DNA from: Corynebacterium urinipleomorphum | Lineage (GTDB): Bacteria; Actinomycetota; Actinomycetes; Mycobacteriales; Mycobacteriaceae | Assembly: GCF_900155535.1 (NCBI RefSeq) | Contig: NZ_LT706965.1 | Location: 1-64,000 of the forward strand | Reading direction: 5' to 3' | Length of the DNA: 64,000 bases | In this document: positions 8,827-17,135 of the stretch, piece by piece | How positions within the stretch are numbered: position 1 is the first letter of the stretch | Layout: each line of letters opens with the position of its first letter | Position numbers and translations under genes: made by a program | The notes under the pieces: model-generated | Databases searched by the model: none | What the model was told of the DNA's origin: nothing | The model's input: the letters and a program-made list of their open reading frames with translations, nothing else

Positions 8827-9309
8827 ATGGACGAGCTGCGGTTTCATGAAATAGATTCCCCGGTCGGCCGCATTGGTCTGGTCGTGTCGTCCGCTGGGGT
8901 AGCGAGGGTCCTGTTCGAGTCCGACGGCATTGAACAGGAGCGCGAGCGCATCGGGGCTGAAGCAGTCATTCCGCTCGCTGCGCATCAGCTCACCGAGTAT
9001 TTCGAGGGGCGCCGCCGCGAGTTCACGGTGCCGTTGGACTACCGGTTTGCCCGGGGCCCGTTCCGGGCAGAGGTGCTCCGCGAACTCGCCCGCGTTCCTT
9101 ACGGCCACACCACGACCTACGGCGAACTGGCGGCTCGGGCCGGTAACCCGAAAGCCGTGCGGGCTGTCGGTGGTGCGTGTGCTCATAATCCTTTGCCGTT
9201 GCTGGTGCCCTGCCACCGGGTGGTACGTGCGGATGGCGGGCTCGGAGGGTATCGCGGTGGTTCGGAGATGAAGCGTTTCCTGCTGGAGCTAGAAGGTATC
9301 GATGTCTGA
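8827..9309 (+). CDS. ogt: Methylated-DNA--protein-cysteine methyltransferase
   Basis: 160-residue suicide repair enzyme removing methyl groups from O6-methylguanine. The C-terminal domain shows VPYGHTTTYGELA, the DNA-binding segment KAVRAVGGACAHNPLP, the active-site PCHRV with Cys at about 129, and the closing GGLGGYRGG. The ATG at 8827 gives the usual family length; an upstream in-frame ATG at 8791 has a GAGGG only three bases away, so the start is not certain. The 3' end overlaps the fructosamine-kinase gene by eight bases. Confidence 0.92.
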   Translation: MDELRFHEIDSPVGRIGLVVSSAGVARVLFESDGIEQERERIGAEAVIPLAAHQLTEYFEGRRREFTVPLDYRFARGPFRAEVLRELARVPYGHTTTYGELAARAGNPKAVRAVGGACAHNPLPLLVPCHRVVRADGGLGGYRGGSEMKRFLLELEGIDV

Positions 9310-10081
9310 ATCAAACGTTTTTGTGAAGCAGGGCAGTGCGCCTGGTGCAGCCGCGGCGGAAGCCGCGTATTTGCGGTGGCTGCGTGAAGGTTCGAATGCC
9401 GTGGTGGAGGTGCTGGACCTCGACGACGAAGCCAACACTGTCACTATCGAGCGCGTCGATAGTGCCCGGCCTACCGCAGATGCCGCGCGCCAGGCCGGTC
9501 GAGAGCTCGCAGCTATCCACACGATGGGTGCGGACGCGTTCGGTGCGCCCGCCGACGGCTGGGACGGCCCCAACTTCATCGGCCGGGCGCAACAGGAGTG
9601 CACGCCCACGAAACGGTGGGCGGAGTTCTACACCCGGCAACGTGTGCTGGCGTTCGCGGAGAAAGCCCACCGGAGGGGCAACCTGGATGAGGCCGGGTTG
9701 GACGTGGTCAAACGTGCATGCGACGCGCTGCTCCAGGAAGACGAGGACGCGCCGCTTGCGCGCATCCATGGCGACTTGTGGGCGGGAAACTTACTGTTCT
9801 CCTCCTCAGGTCCGCGTTTCATTGACCCGGCCGCGCACGGTGGTCACCCGCTGACGGACATAGCGATGCTCGAGCTTTTCGGGGCACCGCACGTGAGCGC
9901 GCTTATCGACGGCTACTTTGCCGCCGGTGGTTCCCTGGGCAACGCGTCCGGCGGGGATTGGGAGAGGCGTATTCCGGTCCACCAGCTTCACCCGCTCGCC
10001 GTCCACGCCTACACGCACGGCCCCAGCTACGGATCTGCGCTGGTGCGCGCGGCGGAGGAGACACTGCGCGTCGTCGATTAG
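9302..10081 (+). CDS. Fructosamine/ketosamine kinase family protein
   Basis: 259 residues with the aminoglycoside-phosphotransferase-like fold. The catalytic loop HGDLWAGNLLF is followed by FIDPAAHGGHPLTDIAMLELFG, the pattern of fructosamine-3-kinases, which phosphorylate glycated amines so that they break down. It overlaps ogt, which suggests a small damage-repair operon: DNA alkylation repair plus glycation repair. Substrate inferred from the family only. Confidence 0.85.
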   Translation: MSESNVFVKQGSAPGAAAAEAAYLRWLREGSNAVVEVLDLDDEANTVTIERVDSARPTADAARQAGRELAAIHTMGADAFGAPADGWDGPNFIGRAQQECTPTKRWAEFYTRQRVLAFAEKAHRRGNLDEAGLDVVKRACDALLQEDEDAPLARIHGDLWAGNLLFSSSGPRFIDPAAHGGHPLTDIAMLELFGAPHVSALIDGYFAAGGSLGNASGGDWERRIPVHQLHPLAVHAYTHGPSYGSALVRAAEETLRVVD

Positions 10082-10091
10082 CGGCGGAGTT

Positions 10092-10976
10092 TTAGAGCCA
10101 CCAGGTTTCGGCCGGGCCGGGCGGAAGATTACGCTTGTGCTGGCCTTTCGCCCAGAGCTGTTCGAGGCGTTGGGAGGAGGAGGCGCTGATGAGCTTGCCC
10201 TCCAAGTAATCGTCGATCTCGGCGTAGGTGATGCCGAGAGCCTCCTCGTCGGGAAGTGCCGGGCGGTCCTCCTCGAGGTCTGCAGTGGGCACTTTTTCAT
10301 AGAGACGTGTGTTCGCCTCTAGGTGGGCGAGCAGTTGTGCGCCCTGGCGCTTGTTCAACCCCGCGAGTGGGACGAGGTCCGCGGCGCCGTCGCCGAATTT
10401 GGTGAAGAATCCGGTGAGGTTCTCCGCGGCGTGATCCGTGCCAACGACCAGAAGGCCGAGCTCGCCAGCGATTGCGTACTGGGCGGTCATGCGCAGGCGG
10501 GCTTTGACGTTGCCCTTGTTGAAGTCGCCGAGCTTCTCACGGTCGATACTGCCGGCTACTTTAGCTGCGAGCGCGGTCGTCGCCGGTTCGATGTCGACCG
10601 TGACGCGCTGGTCCGGCGCAATGAAGTCGAGCGCGAGCTGCGCGTCATCCTCGTCCGCCTGGACGCCGTGGGGGAGTCGGACCGCGACGAAGGTGGCATC
10701 GCGTCCCTGTTCGCGGGTCTTCTCCACAGCGAGCTGAGCGAGCTTGCCCGCGAGTGTGGAGTCCTGGCCGCCCGAAATGCCCAGTACGTATCCTTTAGCG
10801 CCGGTCTTTTCCAAATAGTCGACGAGGAAGTCCACGCGCCGGGCGATCTCCCCAGCCGGAGCGATGACGGGTTTCACGCCGAGCGTAGAGACGATCTCCT
10901 GCTGGGTTGCGCCGATCGCGTCGTGCGATGGATTCTCGGGCAGGTTGCCTGAAGCGGTGTCGGACTGGTGTGGCAT
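10092..10976 (-). CDS. nadE: Ammonia-dependent NAD(+) synthetase
   Basis: 294 residues. The ATP-pyrophosphatase loop SGGQDS is at about 68-73, followed by [45 protein letters not shown] and [10 protein letters not shown], all typical of the ammonia-using NadE without a glutaminase domain. It catalyses the last step of NAD synthesis in the cytosol. It converges on the fructosamine-kinase gene with 10 bp between stops. Other NAD-salvage genes (pncB, pncA) lie elsewhere in the window. Confidence 0.95.
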   Translation of the reverse strand: MPHQSDTASGNLPENPSHDAIGATQQEIVSTLGVKPVIAPAGEIARRVDFLVDYLEKTGAKGYVLGISGGQDSTLAGKLAQLAVEKTREQGRDATFVAVRLPHGVQADEDDAQLALDFIAPDQRVTVDIEPATTALAAKVAGSIDREKLGDFNKGNVKARLRMTAQYAIAGELGLLVVGTDHAAENLTGFFTKFGDGAADLVPLAGLNKRQGAQLLAHLEANTRLYEKVPTADLEEDRPALPDEEALGITYAEIDDYLEGKLISASSSQRLEQLWAKGQHKRNLPPGPAETWWL

Positions 10977-11193
10977 GCCCGCTATCGTAGCGCGGAAGCA
11001 CCGCTCCGAGTCCGGTCTTCAGTCGAGTCGTTTTGGTGCTGCGGGGCCGGTCAGGTAGCATTGACTCCCGTTGAACGGCAGCGCCGACTCACGGTGCGCC
11101 GAGGAAAGAGACGAATAACCGCCGCCACCTGCTCGTATTTAGGTGGAGTCGGGGTGGTTGTTCGGAACATGAACGAGTAGAAAGGAGCGCCCG

Positions 11194-11316
11194 ATGAAGG
11201 TCCGTAAGTCCCTTCGGTCGCTGAAGAACAAGCCGGGCGCTCAGGTTGTCCGCCGCCGCGGCAAGGTGTACGTGATCAACAAGAAGGACCCGCGTTTCAA
11301 GGCTCGCCAGGGCTAA
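11194..11316 (+). CDS. rpmJ: Ribosomal protein bL36, cysteine-free type
   Basis: 40 residues beginning [16 protein letters not shown] and ending DPRFKARQG. The usual C4/C3H zinc ribbon of bL36 is missing: no cysteine is present. This is the zinc-independent (C-minus) form which in other bacteria replaces the zinc-bearing protein when zinc is scarce. AAAGGAG lies nine bases before the ATG. The 5' region was scanned for a Zur-like palindrome and none was seen. A strong terminator follows and then the insertion-sequence island. Confidence 0.95.
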   Translation: MKVRKSLRSLKNKPGAQVVRRRGKVYVINKKDPRFKARQG

Positions 11317-11331
11317 CCGCAGATCCGTTCG

Positions 11332-11377
11332 CGCTCCCACTGCACAGAGCAATGTGCTCGCAGTGGGGGCGTTTTTC
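11332..11377 (+). terminator. Terminator of rpmJ
   Basis: CCCACTGC and GCAGTGGG close a stem that also pairs AGAGCA with TGCTC inside, followed by GTTTTTCTTG. Confidence 0.9.
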
Positions 11378-11402
11378 TTGTCTCCGGGGTTGTCCGTCTG
11401 CG

Positions 11403-11410
11403 GGGGATTC
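11403..11410. repeat. Left 8-bp target-site duplication of the IS island
   Basis: GGGGATTC directly precedes the left terminal inverted repeat and is repeated exactly at 16443-16450 after the right one. This shows that the outer element entered here by ordinary transposition. Confidence 0.9.
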
Positions 11411-11468
11411 GGGTTAAGTAGCAAAATGTGTGTCCGCTCGGCGTGTCGTGGGGCGGGCACACCGTTTG

Positions 11469-11715
11469 TTATTTCATGGGGCCTTTTCTGATTCCTATCG
11501 AGTGTTCGTATTCGGTTGGGATAGCGTTGTCGTAGAAGGCTGGTCGTCCTGTTTCCTGGTCGGCTTTGTTGTGGTCTTCTTCGGCAAGATCGTTGACTTT
11601 GACGAGTTGATCTTGGCCAAAATCGCACTGCCTGGCGATGTCTAGTGGGTCGTCAGGCAGTTGCTTTTTGGTGTGGAGGTACCACTCGAGCATTTTCCGT
11701 TGACGTTCTCCGGAC
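11469..11715 (-). pseudogene. IS1249-like transposase, C-terminal fragment
   Basis: About 80 residues remain, starting around ERQRKMLEWYLHTKKQLPDD and ending TEYEHSIGIRKGPMK. The run DDPLDIARQC then FGQDQLVKVNDL and DQETGRPAFYDNAIPTEY is typical of the C-terminus of IS1249-type transposases as I recall them. The 5' part of the gene is missing: at about 11715 the frame joins another transposase. It belongs to the outer element, whose other end survives at 16250-16442. Confidence 0.7.
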
Positions 11716-12526
11716 CCGCACCTTTTCGTAGAGGTTTTTGGCGAAGTGGGTGCGACAGCGCTGCCACGACGCATCAGGCAGCACTTCAGAAATGGCGTGC
11801 TGGATGCCCTCATGAGCATCACTGGTGATAAGGAAGACCCCGCAAAGCCCGCGGGCCTTGAGGTCTTGGAAGAAGCCCTTCCACGACGCGTTGGATTCCG
11901 CAGTGGCTACGTGCATGCCGAGCATTTCCCGGTAGCCGTCGGCGTTGACCCCGGTAGCTAGCAGCACGCAGCATTTGACCACACGTCCGCCTTCACGCAC
12001 TTTGATCGTGAGTGCGTCACACGACAGGTAGGCGTACCCGCCGGGGTCGAGTGGGCGGTTTTTGAAGTCTGCGACCATCTCGTCAAGTTCTTCCGACATC
12101 CGCGAGACTTGCGATTTTGACAGGTTAGAAATCCCAAGGGTTGCCACCAGATCGTTCATTCGGCGGGTGGAGACCCCTTTGAGGTAGCACGTCGCGATCA
12201 CGGTCGACAGCGCGCGTTCTGCTCGTGAGCGGCGCTCTAGTAGCCAGTCGGGGAAGAACGCGTGCGTGGCGCAGTTTCGGCACTGCCACGTCGATCGTGC
12301 CGACACGGGTGTCGAGGTCGCGGTGGCGGTACCCGTTGCGGTGGTTGACCCGCTCGGTGGAAGCAACGCCGTATTCGGCGCCGCAGACGGTGTCGGCCTG
12401 GGCGGAGAGGATCTGGTTGATAAACCCTTGCAGCATCTGCCGCATCAGGTCAGGGGAGGCTTGGGCGAGCAGATCATCCAAGTAGGTTGCAGGGTCGATA
12501 GAATGCGGTGCAGCGGTCATCGTCAT
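11716..12526 (-). pseudogene. IS256-family transposase, truncated and frameshifted
   Basis: The N-terminal part starts at ATG 12526 with PATYLDDLLAQASPDLMRQM and NHRNGYRHRDLDTRVGTIDV, classic IS256. Near 12265-12275 a single-base indel shifts the frame. It then continues with FFPDWLLERRSRAERALSTV, GVSTRRMNDLV and SKSQVSRMSEELDE, then CDALTIKVREGGRVV and HFAKNLYEKV. It stops abruptly at about 11716, fused to the IS1249-like fragment, so the last third is gone. Inactive. Confidence 0.85.
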
Positions 12527-12604
12527 GTGCCTTTCGGTGAGATGTGGTAGTTGAGTCGAAAGGTTACTGGCGGTGGCCGCCCCACTATTTTCAAGGGCCC
12601 ACCA

Positions 12605-13525
12605 TCAGCAAGCGTTACACCACACTAAGGGACGCAACCCCTGATACGACACCCACCGGTTCGTAGCCCGAATCAGGTGCACAATGCAGGTCTGCACCAT
12701 GGAATTCGGCCAGGTTGCCTCCACGGCTTCCGGCAAGCCTTTGAGCCCGTCGCAGCACACAATGAACACGTCCTGGACACCGCGGTTGGCCAGATCCGCG
12801 CACACCGATGCCCAGAATGCAGCGCCTTCATTGTCGGCGATCCACAATCCCAGGATGTGCTTGATGCCGTCCATGTCGACACCAACCGCCATATAGCAGG
12901 CTTTGTTGACCACGCGGTGGCCGTCACGGATTTTCACGCGTAGCGCGTCGAGGAAGATCACCGGGTAAAACTCGTCGAGCTGGCGGTTTTGTCAGATCAT
13001 GACCTCGTCTAACACCGCATCGGTAATGGTGCTGATCGTATCCGGGCTCATATCCACCCCAAGGGTGGTCGCGAGGTGATGCTGGATATCGCGCACTGTC
13101 ATCCCGCCGGCGTAGAGCGAGACGATCATGTCGTCGAGTTCTGTGAGCCGGCGTGCGCCCTTGGGTACCATCCGGGGAGTAAACGTGCCGGCACGATCCC
13201 TGGGCACGGTCACTTCCACCGCGCCGTAGCCAGAATTGACGGTCTTGGTGTACGACCCGTTGCGGTGATTGCTCTCCTGCGCGGTTTCCACCTGGGCTTT
13301 GGCCTTGCGGTCGGAATGGCTATAGCCCAAATGCGCATCCATCTCTGCCTTAAGACCAGCGTTGATCGATGCCTGCAACAAGCCTTTGACCAGCTCGCTG
13401 GCATCATCAGCAGTGGTCGACAGCTCGCTGATCAGGCTGGCGAGCTCAGGATTTTCCATCAGCTTCTCGCTGATCTCGTTGACCCTCGCCGGGTCATGGT
13501 TTTTCTTCGGTGACACCGTAGTCAT
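12605..13525 (-). pseudogene. IS256-family transposase, truncated, with internal TGA (copy 1)
   Basis: 177 codons (SEKLMENPELASLISEL, then HRNGSYTKTVNSGYGAVEVT and DDMIVSLYAGGMTVRDIQHH) end in TGA at 12992. The same frame then goes on with QNRQLDEFYPVIFLDALRVK, the standard IS256 catalytic region starting with the first Asp. After TNRWVSYQ the element sequence ends and unrelated codons follow to a stop at 12605. Both the nonsense codon and the deletion make it non-functional alone. Confidence 0.85.
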
Positions 13526-13580
13526 TATCGGTGAAACTCCTTCTAGATCAGAGCCTCACACACAAACTTCCTGACACCCT
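12640..13580 (-). mobile_element. IS256-family element, truncated first copy
   Basis: The 941 bp match 15309-16249 with no difference that I can find; every translated stretch is identical. The right end at 13580 has the terminal repeat AGGGTGTCAGGAAGTTTGTG. The left 497 bp of the element, including the transposase C-terminus, are missing, and the break falls at 12640 next to unrelated sequence. The transposase part runs from ATG 13525 leftward and has a TGA at 12992-12994 that the complete copy shares. Confidence 0.88.
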
Positions 13581-13794
13581 TCAGGAATGACAGGCGAGGA
13601 GCAATCCGCGGGGACGGATAAGGCCACAGCGCGTTCAAATGTCTCACATGAGTGCAACGGTGAGGGGTGTAGAGAACGCACGGTGGGCGGTTGCGAATAA
13701 GTGACCACGCTGGCAGCCAAGAGGTACGAGCGATGAAAGATCAGCTCGAGCATTAGCGAACGTACTGACGTCGCTTTATTAGGTGTACTGACCG
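13581..13794. other. Unassigned sequence between two IS fragments
   Basis: This stretch separates the IS256 terminal repeat from the ISL3-type fragment. I see no gene, no terminal repeat and no tRNA in it. A junction with altered base use falls near 13750, where TATTAGGTGTACTGACCG begins, and may mark another lost element end. Confidence 0.4.
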
Positions 13795-14064
13795 GGTACG
13801 TTGCGGGCACGCCGGTTCGGCGCACCGCCACAGCCGCTTGCGCCACACCAGCAGCACCGGCCGCCCCGCCGAGGGGATGTCACGCACCAGATGCTCACGC
13901 CGGCGGTGGGCCACCGCGACCACCCCGCACCGCGGGCACCCGGTCACCGACTCGGAGGTCTCCACCAACAGCTCCAGCTCACCGCCGTACTCACCGACGG
14001 CAAGCACCACCAACCCCGAGATGCCGAGCATCGCAGCGGGCAGGACGGTAGCCTCAACACTCAC
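13795..14064 (-). pseudogene. ISL3-family transposase, N-terminal fragment
   Basis: About 90 codons from GTG 14064 (AGGAG upstream) encode the N-terminal zinc-finger domain of ISL3 transposases. Seen are CPRCGVVAVAHRRREHLVRD, the Cys pair CAEPACPQRT and the strand VWRKRLWRC. The similarity stops at about 13795 and the frame runs on to 13753 with unrelated residues, so about three quarters of the transposase is missing. It is transcribed away from the SHOCT gene and may share its origin with it. Confidence 0.78.
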
Positions 14065-14296
14065 CTGGGACTCCTCTCGATCCGTTGCTTGGTCGCTACG
14101 AATCGTGGAGTCCCAGGCCCGTCTTCACCAGCCCAACCCGGTCAGCGCGTCGCAACCCGGCTACCACGCTTGGTGAGGAAGAGCTGCTAACGTGGTTCGG
14201 CGACGGCCCGGGCACGTCCTTGTTCCTAACCGTCGTGCGCTGGGGTCCGCGTGGACCGCTCGGCCAGCGTCCATCCAGTCAGGAGGCAGTCAGCAG

Positions 14297-14695
14297 ATGT
14301 TCAACGACAACGGCTCATTCCTACTCGCCATGTTCGAGTTCTTCATCTTCTTCGCATGGTTCATGTCCCTATGGTGGATCTTCGGAGATCTCTTCCGCAG
14401 CAAGGACCTCGGCGGCTTCGCGAAGGCGCTGTGGGTGGTGTTCATCGTCGCGCTGCCGTTCATCGGAATGCTCGCGTACCTGCTTGTTCGAGGTCGGGGG
14501 ATGACCGACCGCGCGGTCGAGGCGCGCCAGGAGCTCCAGCAGCGGCAGGATGAGTACATCAAGTCCGTCGCCGGCGGCTCCGCCGGATCGAGCCCGACCG
14601 ATGAGATCGCCTCGGCGAAGGCCCTTCTCGACTCGGGAGCGATTACCCAGCAGGAGTTCGACCAGATCAAGGCAAGGGCGCTCTCCTCGGTCTGA
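14297..14695 (+). CDS. SHOCT-domain membrane protein
   Basis: 132 residues: two N-terminal TM helices (LAMFEFFIFFAWFMSLWW at about 9-26 and ALWVVFIVALPFIGMLAYLL at about 44-63) in the arrangement of a phospholipase-D-nuclease N-terminal (PLDc_N-like) module. A polar linker follows, then a C-terminal SHOCT motif (ASAKALLDSGAITQQEFDQI). AGGAGG lies ten bases before the ATG. SHOCT modules mediate oligomerisation and often close small membrane proteins. It is cargo inside the IS island, bracketed by the ISL3-type fragment and the complete IS256 copy, so it was probably carried in. Function unknown. Confidence 0.82.
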   Translation: MFNDNGSFLLAMFEFFIFFAWFMSLWWIFGDLFRSKDLGGFAKALWVVFIVALPFIGMLAYLLVRGRGMTDRAVEARQELQQRQDEYIKSVAGGSAGSSPTDEIASAKALLDSGAITQQEFDQIKARALSSV

Positions 14696-14811
14696 CCCTG
14701 GTCCGCTCCCTCGCCAGCCGCAGCGTCGCGGTCCGAGGGCGGCCATCCGGCGCGGCCTAGGTATTCGCCAAGTGTGCGGCTTGCGCGCGCGAGCAGGCGC
14801 ATACCGGGCAG

Positions 14812-16249
14812 AGGGTGTCCGATTGTTTGTGTGCGGGGGGTGGTTTACAAGTAGTCCGCGAATCGGTCGGGGTATGCCACGGCTAGTTGGTTGATGGCTT
14901 GTTTCCACCCGTTGGCTTTCGCTCCTTCAATATAGCCGTTGCATTCAATGTCCCGTTTTGCTTTCTTCGCTCGCTGGGCGGCGCGCTTGTCTTCGATGTT
15001 GCAGATCATCAACCACAGCGTCTTCAACGCCGCGGTGTCATTCGGGAACTGGCCCCGGTTACGGGTGGCCTTGCGCATTTCAGCGTTGAGCGACTCGATC
15101 GAGTTCGTGGTGTAGAGCACCCGGCGTGCCGCTGGCGGGAACTGCAGAAACGGCACGAACCGCTCCCACGCGTCGCGCCAAACTTTGACCGACTGCGGGT
15201 ATTTACGGCCTAGTTCGCTGGTCTCGAACGCATCCAAGCTGGCGCGTGCGGTGTCCTCGTTTGCGGCCGTGTAGACCTCACGCAGCGCCCGGGAGACACC
15301 TTTGCGGTCCTGATACGACACCCACCGGTTCGTAGCCCGAATCAGGTGCACAATGCAGGTCTGCACCATGGAATTCGGCCAGGTTGCCTCCACGGCTTCC
15401 GGCAAGCCTTTGAGCCCGTCGCAGCACACAATGAACACGTCCTGGACACCGCGGTTGGCCAGATCCGCGCACACCGATGCCCAGAATGCAGCGCCTTCAT
15501 TGTCGGCGATCCACAATCCCAGGATGTGCTTGATGCCGTCCATGTCGACACCAACCGCCATATAGCAGGCTTTGTTGACCACGCGGTGGCCGTCACGGAT
15601 TTTCACGCGTAGCGCGTCGAGGAAGATCACCGGGTAAAACTCGTCGAGCTGGCGGTTTTGTCAGATCATGACCTCGTCTAACACCGCATCGGTAATGGTG
15701 CTGATCGTATCCGGGCTCATATCCACCCCAAGGGTGGTCGCGAGGTGATGCTGGATATCGCGCACTGTCATCCCGCCGGCGTAGAGCGAGACGATCATGT
15801 CGTCGAGTTCTGTGAGCCGGCGTGCGCCCTTGGGTACCATCCGGGGAGTAAACGTGCCGGCACGATCCCTGGGCACGGTCACTTCCACCGCGCCGTAGCC
15901 AGAATTGACGGTCTTGGTGTACGACCCGTTGCGGTGATTGCTCTCCTGCGCGGTTTCCACCTGGGCTTTGGCCTTGCGGTCGGAATGGCTATAGCCCAAA
16001 TGCGCATCCATCTCTGCCTTAAGACCAGCGTTGATCGATGCCTGCAACAAGCCTTTGACCAGCTCGCTGGCATCATCAGCAGTGGTCGACAGCTCGCTGA
16101 TCAGGCTGGCGAGCTCAGGATTTTCCATCAGCTTCTCGCTGATCTCGTTGACCCTCGCCGGGTCATGGTTTTTCTTCGGTGACACCGTAGTCATTATCGG
16201 TGAAACTCCTTCTAGATCAGAGCCTCACACACAAACTTCCTGACACCCT
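14812..16249 (-). mobile_element. IS256-family element, complete second copy
   Basis: 1,438 bp with imperfect terminal repeats: left AGGGTGTCCGATTGTTTGTG, right (reverse strand) AGGGTGTCAGGAAGTTTGTG. The transposase gene fills it, from ATG 16194 to a stop at 14845. No convincing target duplication is visible at the two junctions (ccgggcag on the left, ctactggg on the right), which fits secondary rearrangement or insertion into older element DNA. Confidence 0.9.
14845..16194 (-). pseudogene. IS256-family transposase interrupted by one in-frame TGA (copy 2)
   Basis: The frame covers about 449 codons, the normal size for IS256 transposases. It is intact except for TGA at 15661-15663, between DEVMI and QNRQLDEF, where relatives have Trp as I recall. 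Downstream the catalytic DDE region is complete: VIFLDALRVKIRDG, FIVCCDGLKGLPEA and TTNSIESLNAEMRKATRNRG. It can yield two pieces of 177 and about 271 residues unless the stop is read through. The same TGA is in the truncated copy. Confidence 0.88.
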
Positions 16250-16442
16250 CTACTGGGCATCGTGGTCTGTTTTTACTCACCCGGAAAGCACACCAACCCC
16301 CGATTAGCACATGCGAGTGCCATTCCGGTGGATTGAACACAAATCGGGCGGATATAAGGTCTTGCTGCTTATATCCGTCCGATTTACCTAGACTGATCAG
16401 CAAGAACGCCGAAACTCAGACACACATTTTGCTACTTAACCC
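16250..16442. mobile_element. Right end of the outer IS1249-like element
   Basis: 193 bp between the inserted IS256 copy and the right target duplication. It ends in the 24-bp inverted repeat that mirrors 11411-11434. An internal stem is formed by AATCGGGCGGATATAAG and CTTATATCCGTCCGATT around 16344-16383. No gene. Confidence 0.8.
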
Positions 16443-16450
16443 GGGGATTC
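16443..16450. repeat. Right 8-bp target-site duplication of the IS island
   Basis: GGGGATTC, identical to 11403-11410. Removing the island and one copy restores a continuous rpmJ-nrdH spacer. Confidence 0.9.
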
Positions 16451-16540
16451 AGTGCACTCGTGCCGGCTGGGTATTCGGTGCTATTCGAAAGAAAATCCCA
16501 CGGATGTGACCCGGTTTTCGCCTGCGGTTGCGAGCAATGA

Positions 16541-16642
16541 AACTACATGTAGGTTATTTTGTTCCCCTATCCTGCGAATACCATACGTGTAACTACTATA
16601 TGTAGTATCAGTTGCCATAATCTGGCACAACGTATAGTGTCT
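16541..16642 (+). promoter_or_regulatory. Palindrome cluster, probable NrdR operators and promoter of nrdHIEF
   Basis: Three AT-rich palindromic sites precede nrdH: AACTACATGTAGGTT (16541-16555), AACTACTATATGTAGTAT (16591-16608) and GCACAACGTATAGTGTCT (16625-16642). The last two resemble the 16-bp NrdR box (ACACNATATATNGTGT class), and their centres are about 34 bp apart, near the three-helical-turn spacing usual for NrdR pairs. CATAAT at 16615-16620 between them could be a -10 hexamer. NrdR represses ribonucleotide reductase genes in actinobacteria; the assignment is by motif only. Confidence 0.6.
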
Positions 16643-16796
16643 CAAGGTGTTCGCCCCCACGGGGTGCGGGCGCGGCGCATCGCTCGATGCCGCACCACTC
16701 TTACGTTGATTCGAGCGCTAGCGGCGCCCCTGGGGCCGCCAGGTAAGTCTCACTAGCCCCCGAACATCCTCTGAGAAGAAAAGAGCCTTGAGAACA

Positions 16797-17030
16797 ATGT
16801 CGATCACCCTTTACACCAAGCCGGCTTGCGTCCAGTGCAATGCGACCAAGAAGGCGCTTGACCGCGCAGGTCTGCAGTACACTACGGTGGACATCTCCAT
16901 GGATGATTCCGCCCGCGATTATGTTATGGCGCTGGGTTACCTGCAGGCTCCGGTTGTGGAGGTTGACGGGGAGCACTGGTCCGGCTTCCGCCCGGACCGC
17001 ATCCGCACCCTCGCCGAGGGCGCCGCGTAA
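16797..17030 (+). CDS. nrdH: NrdH glutaredoxin-like electron donor
   Basis: 77 residues beginning MSITLYTKPACVQC, with the redox pair C11-VQ-C14, and a C-terminal segment SGFRPDRI characteristic of NrdH. It is the thioredoxin-reductase-dependent hydrogen donor for the class Ib ribonucleotide reductase NrdE. It is the first gene of the nrd locus, 106 bp before nrdI. Start chosen at ATG 16797 for family length; an in-frame TTG lies three codons upstream. Confidence 0.95.
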   Translation: MSITLYTKPACVQCNATKKALDRAGLQYTTVDISMDDSARDYVMALGYLQAPVVEVDGEHWSGFRPDRIRTLAEGAA

Positions 17031-17045
17031 CCGCCCCGCACGAAG

Positions 17046-17081
17046 CTTAAAGCCGTCACGTTGTTGGCGGCTTAACGTTTT
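17046..17081 (+). terminator. Hairpin between nrdH and nrdI
   Basis: AAGCCG and CGGCTT pair across a 12-base loop, and the right arm is followed by AACGTTTTG. It could be a partial terminator or RNA-processing site setting the ratio of NrdH to the other products. The stem is short. Confidence 0.4.
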
Positions 17082-17135
17082 GCAGCAGCAGTCGCAGTAG
17101 CCGTTCACGTTCAGTCTCGAGGTTAGCAATCCGCC

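Larger units (their letters stand above)
11411..16442. mobile_element. Nested insertion-sequence island bounded by an IS1249-like element
   Basis: The two ends are perfect 24-bp inverted repeats beginning GGGTTAAGTAGCAAAATGTG (11411-11434 and 16419-16442), flanked by the 8-bp direct repeat GGGGATTC. The outer element is IS1249-like (IS256 superfamily), judged from the transposase C-terminus left at 11469-11715. Its middle has been replaced or interrupted by other elements. In order these are a truncated frameshifted IS256 transposase, a truncated IS256 copy, an ISL3-type fragment with a SHOCT-domain gene, and a complete second copy of the same IS256 element. It sits between rpmJ and nrdH and breaks no core gene. 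Confidence 0.85.

Noticed and set aside
16535..16560. DtxR iron box near AGGTTATTTTG
   Set aside because: Only half of the 19-bp consensus fits; the dyad CTACATGTAG is better explained with the other nrd palindromes.
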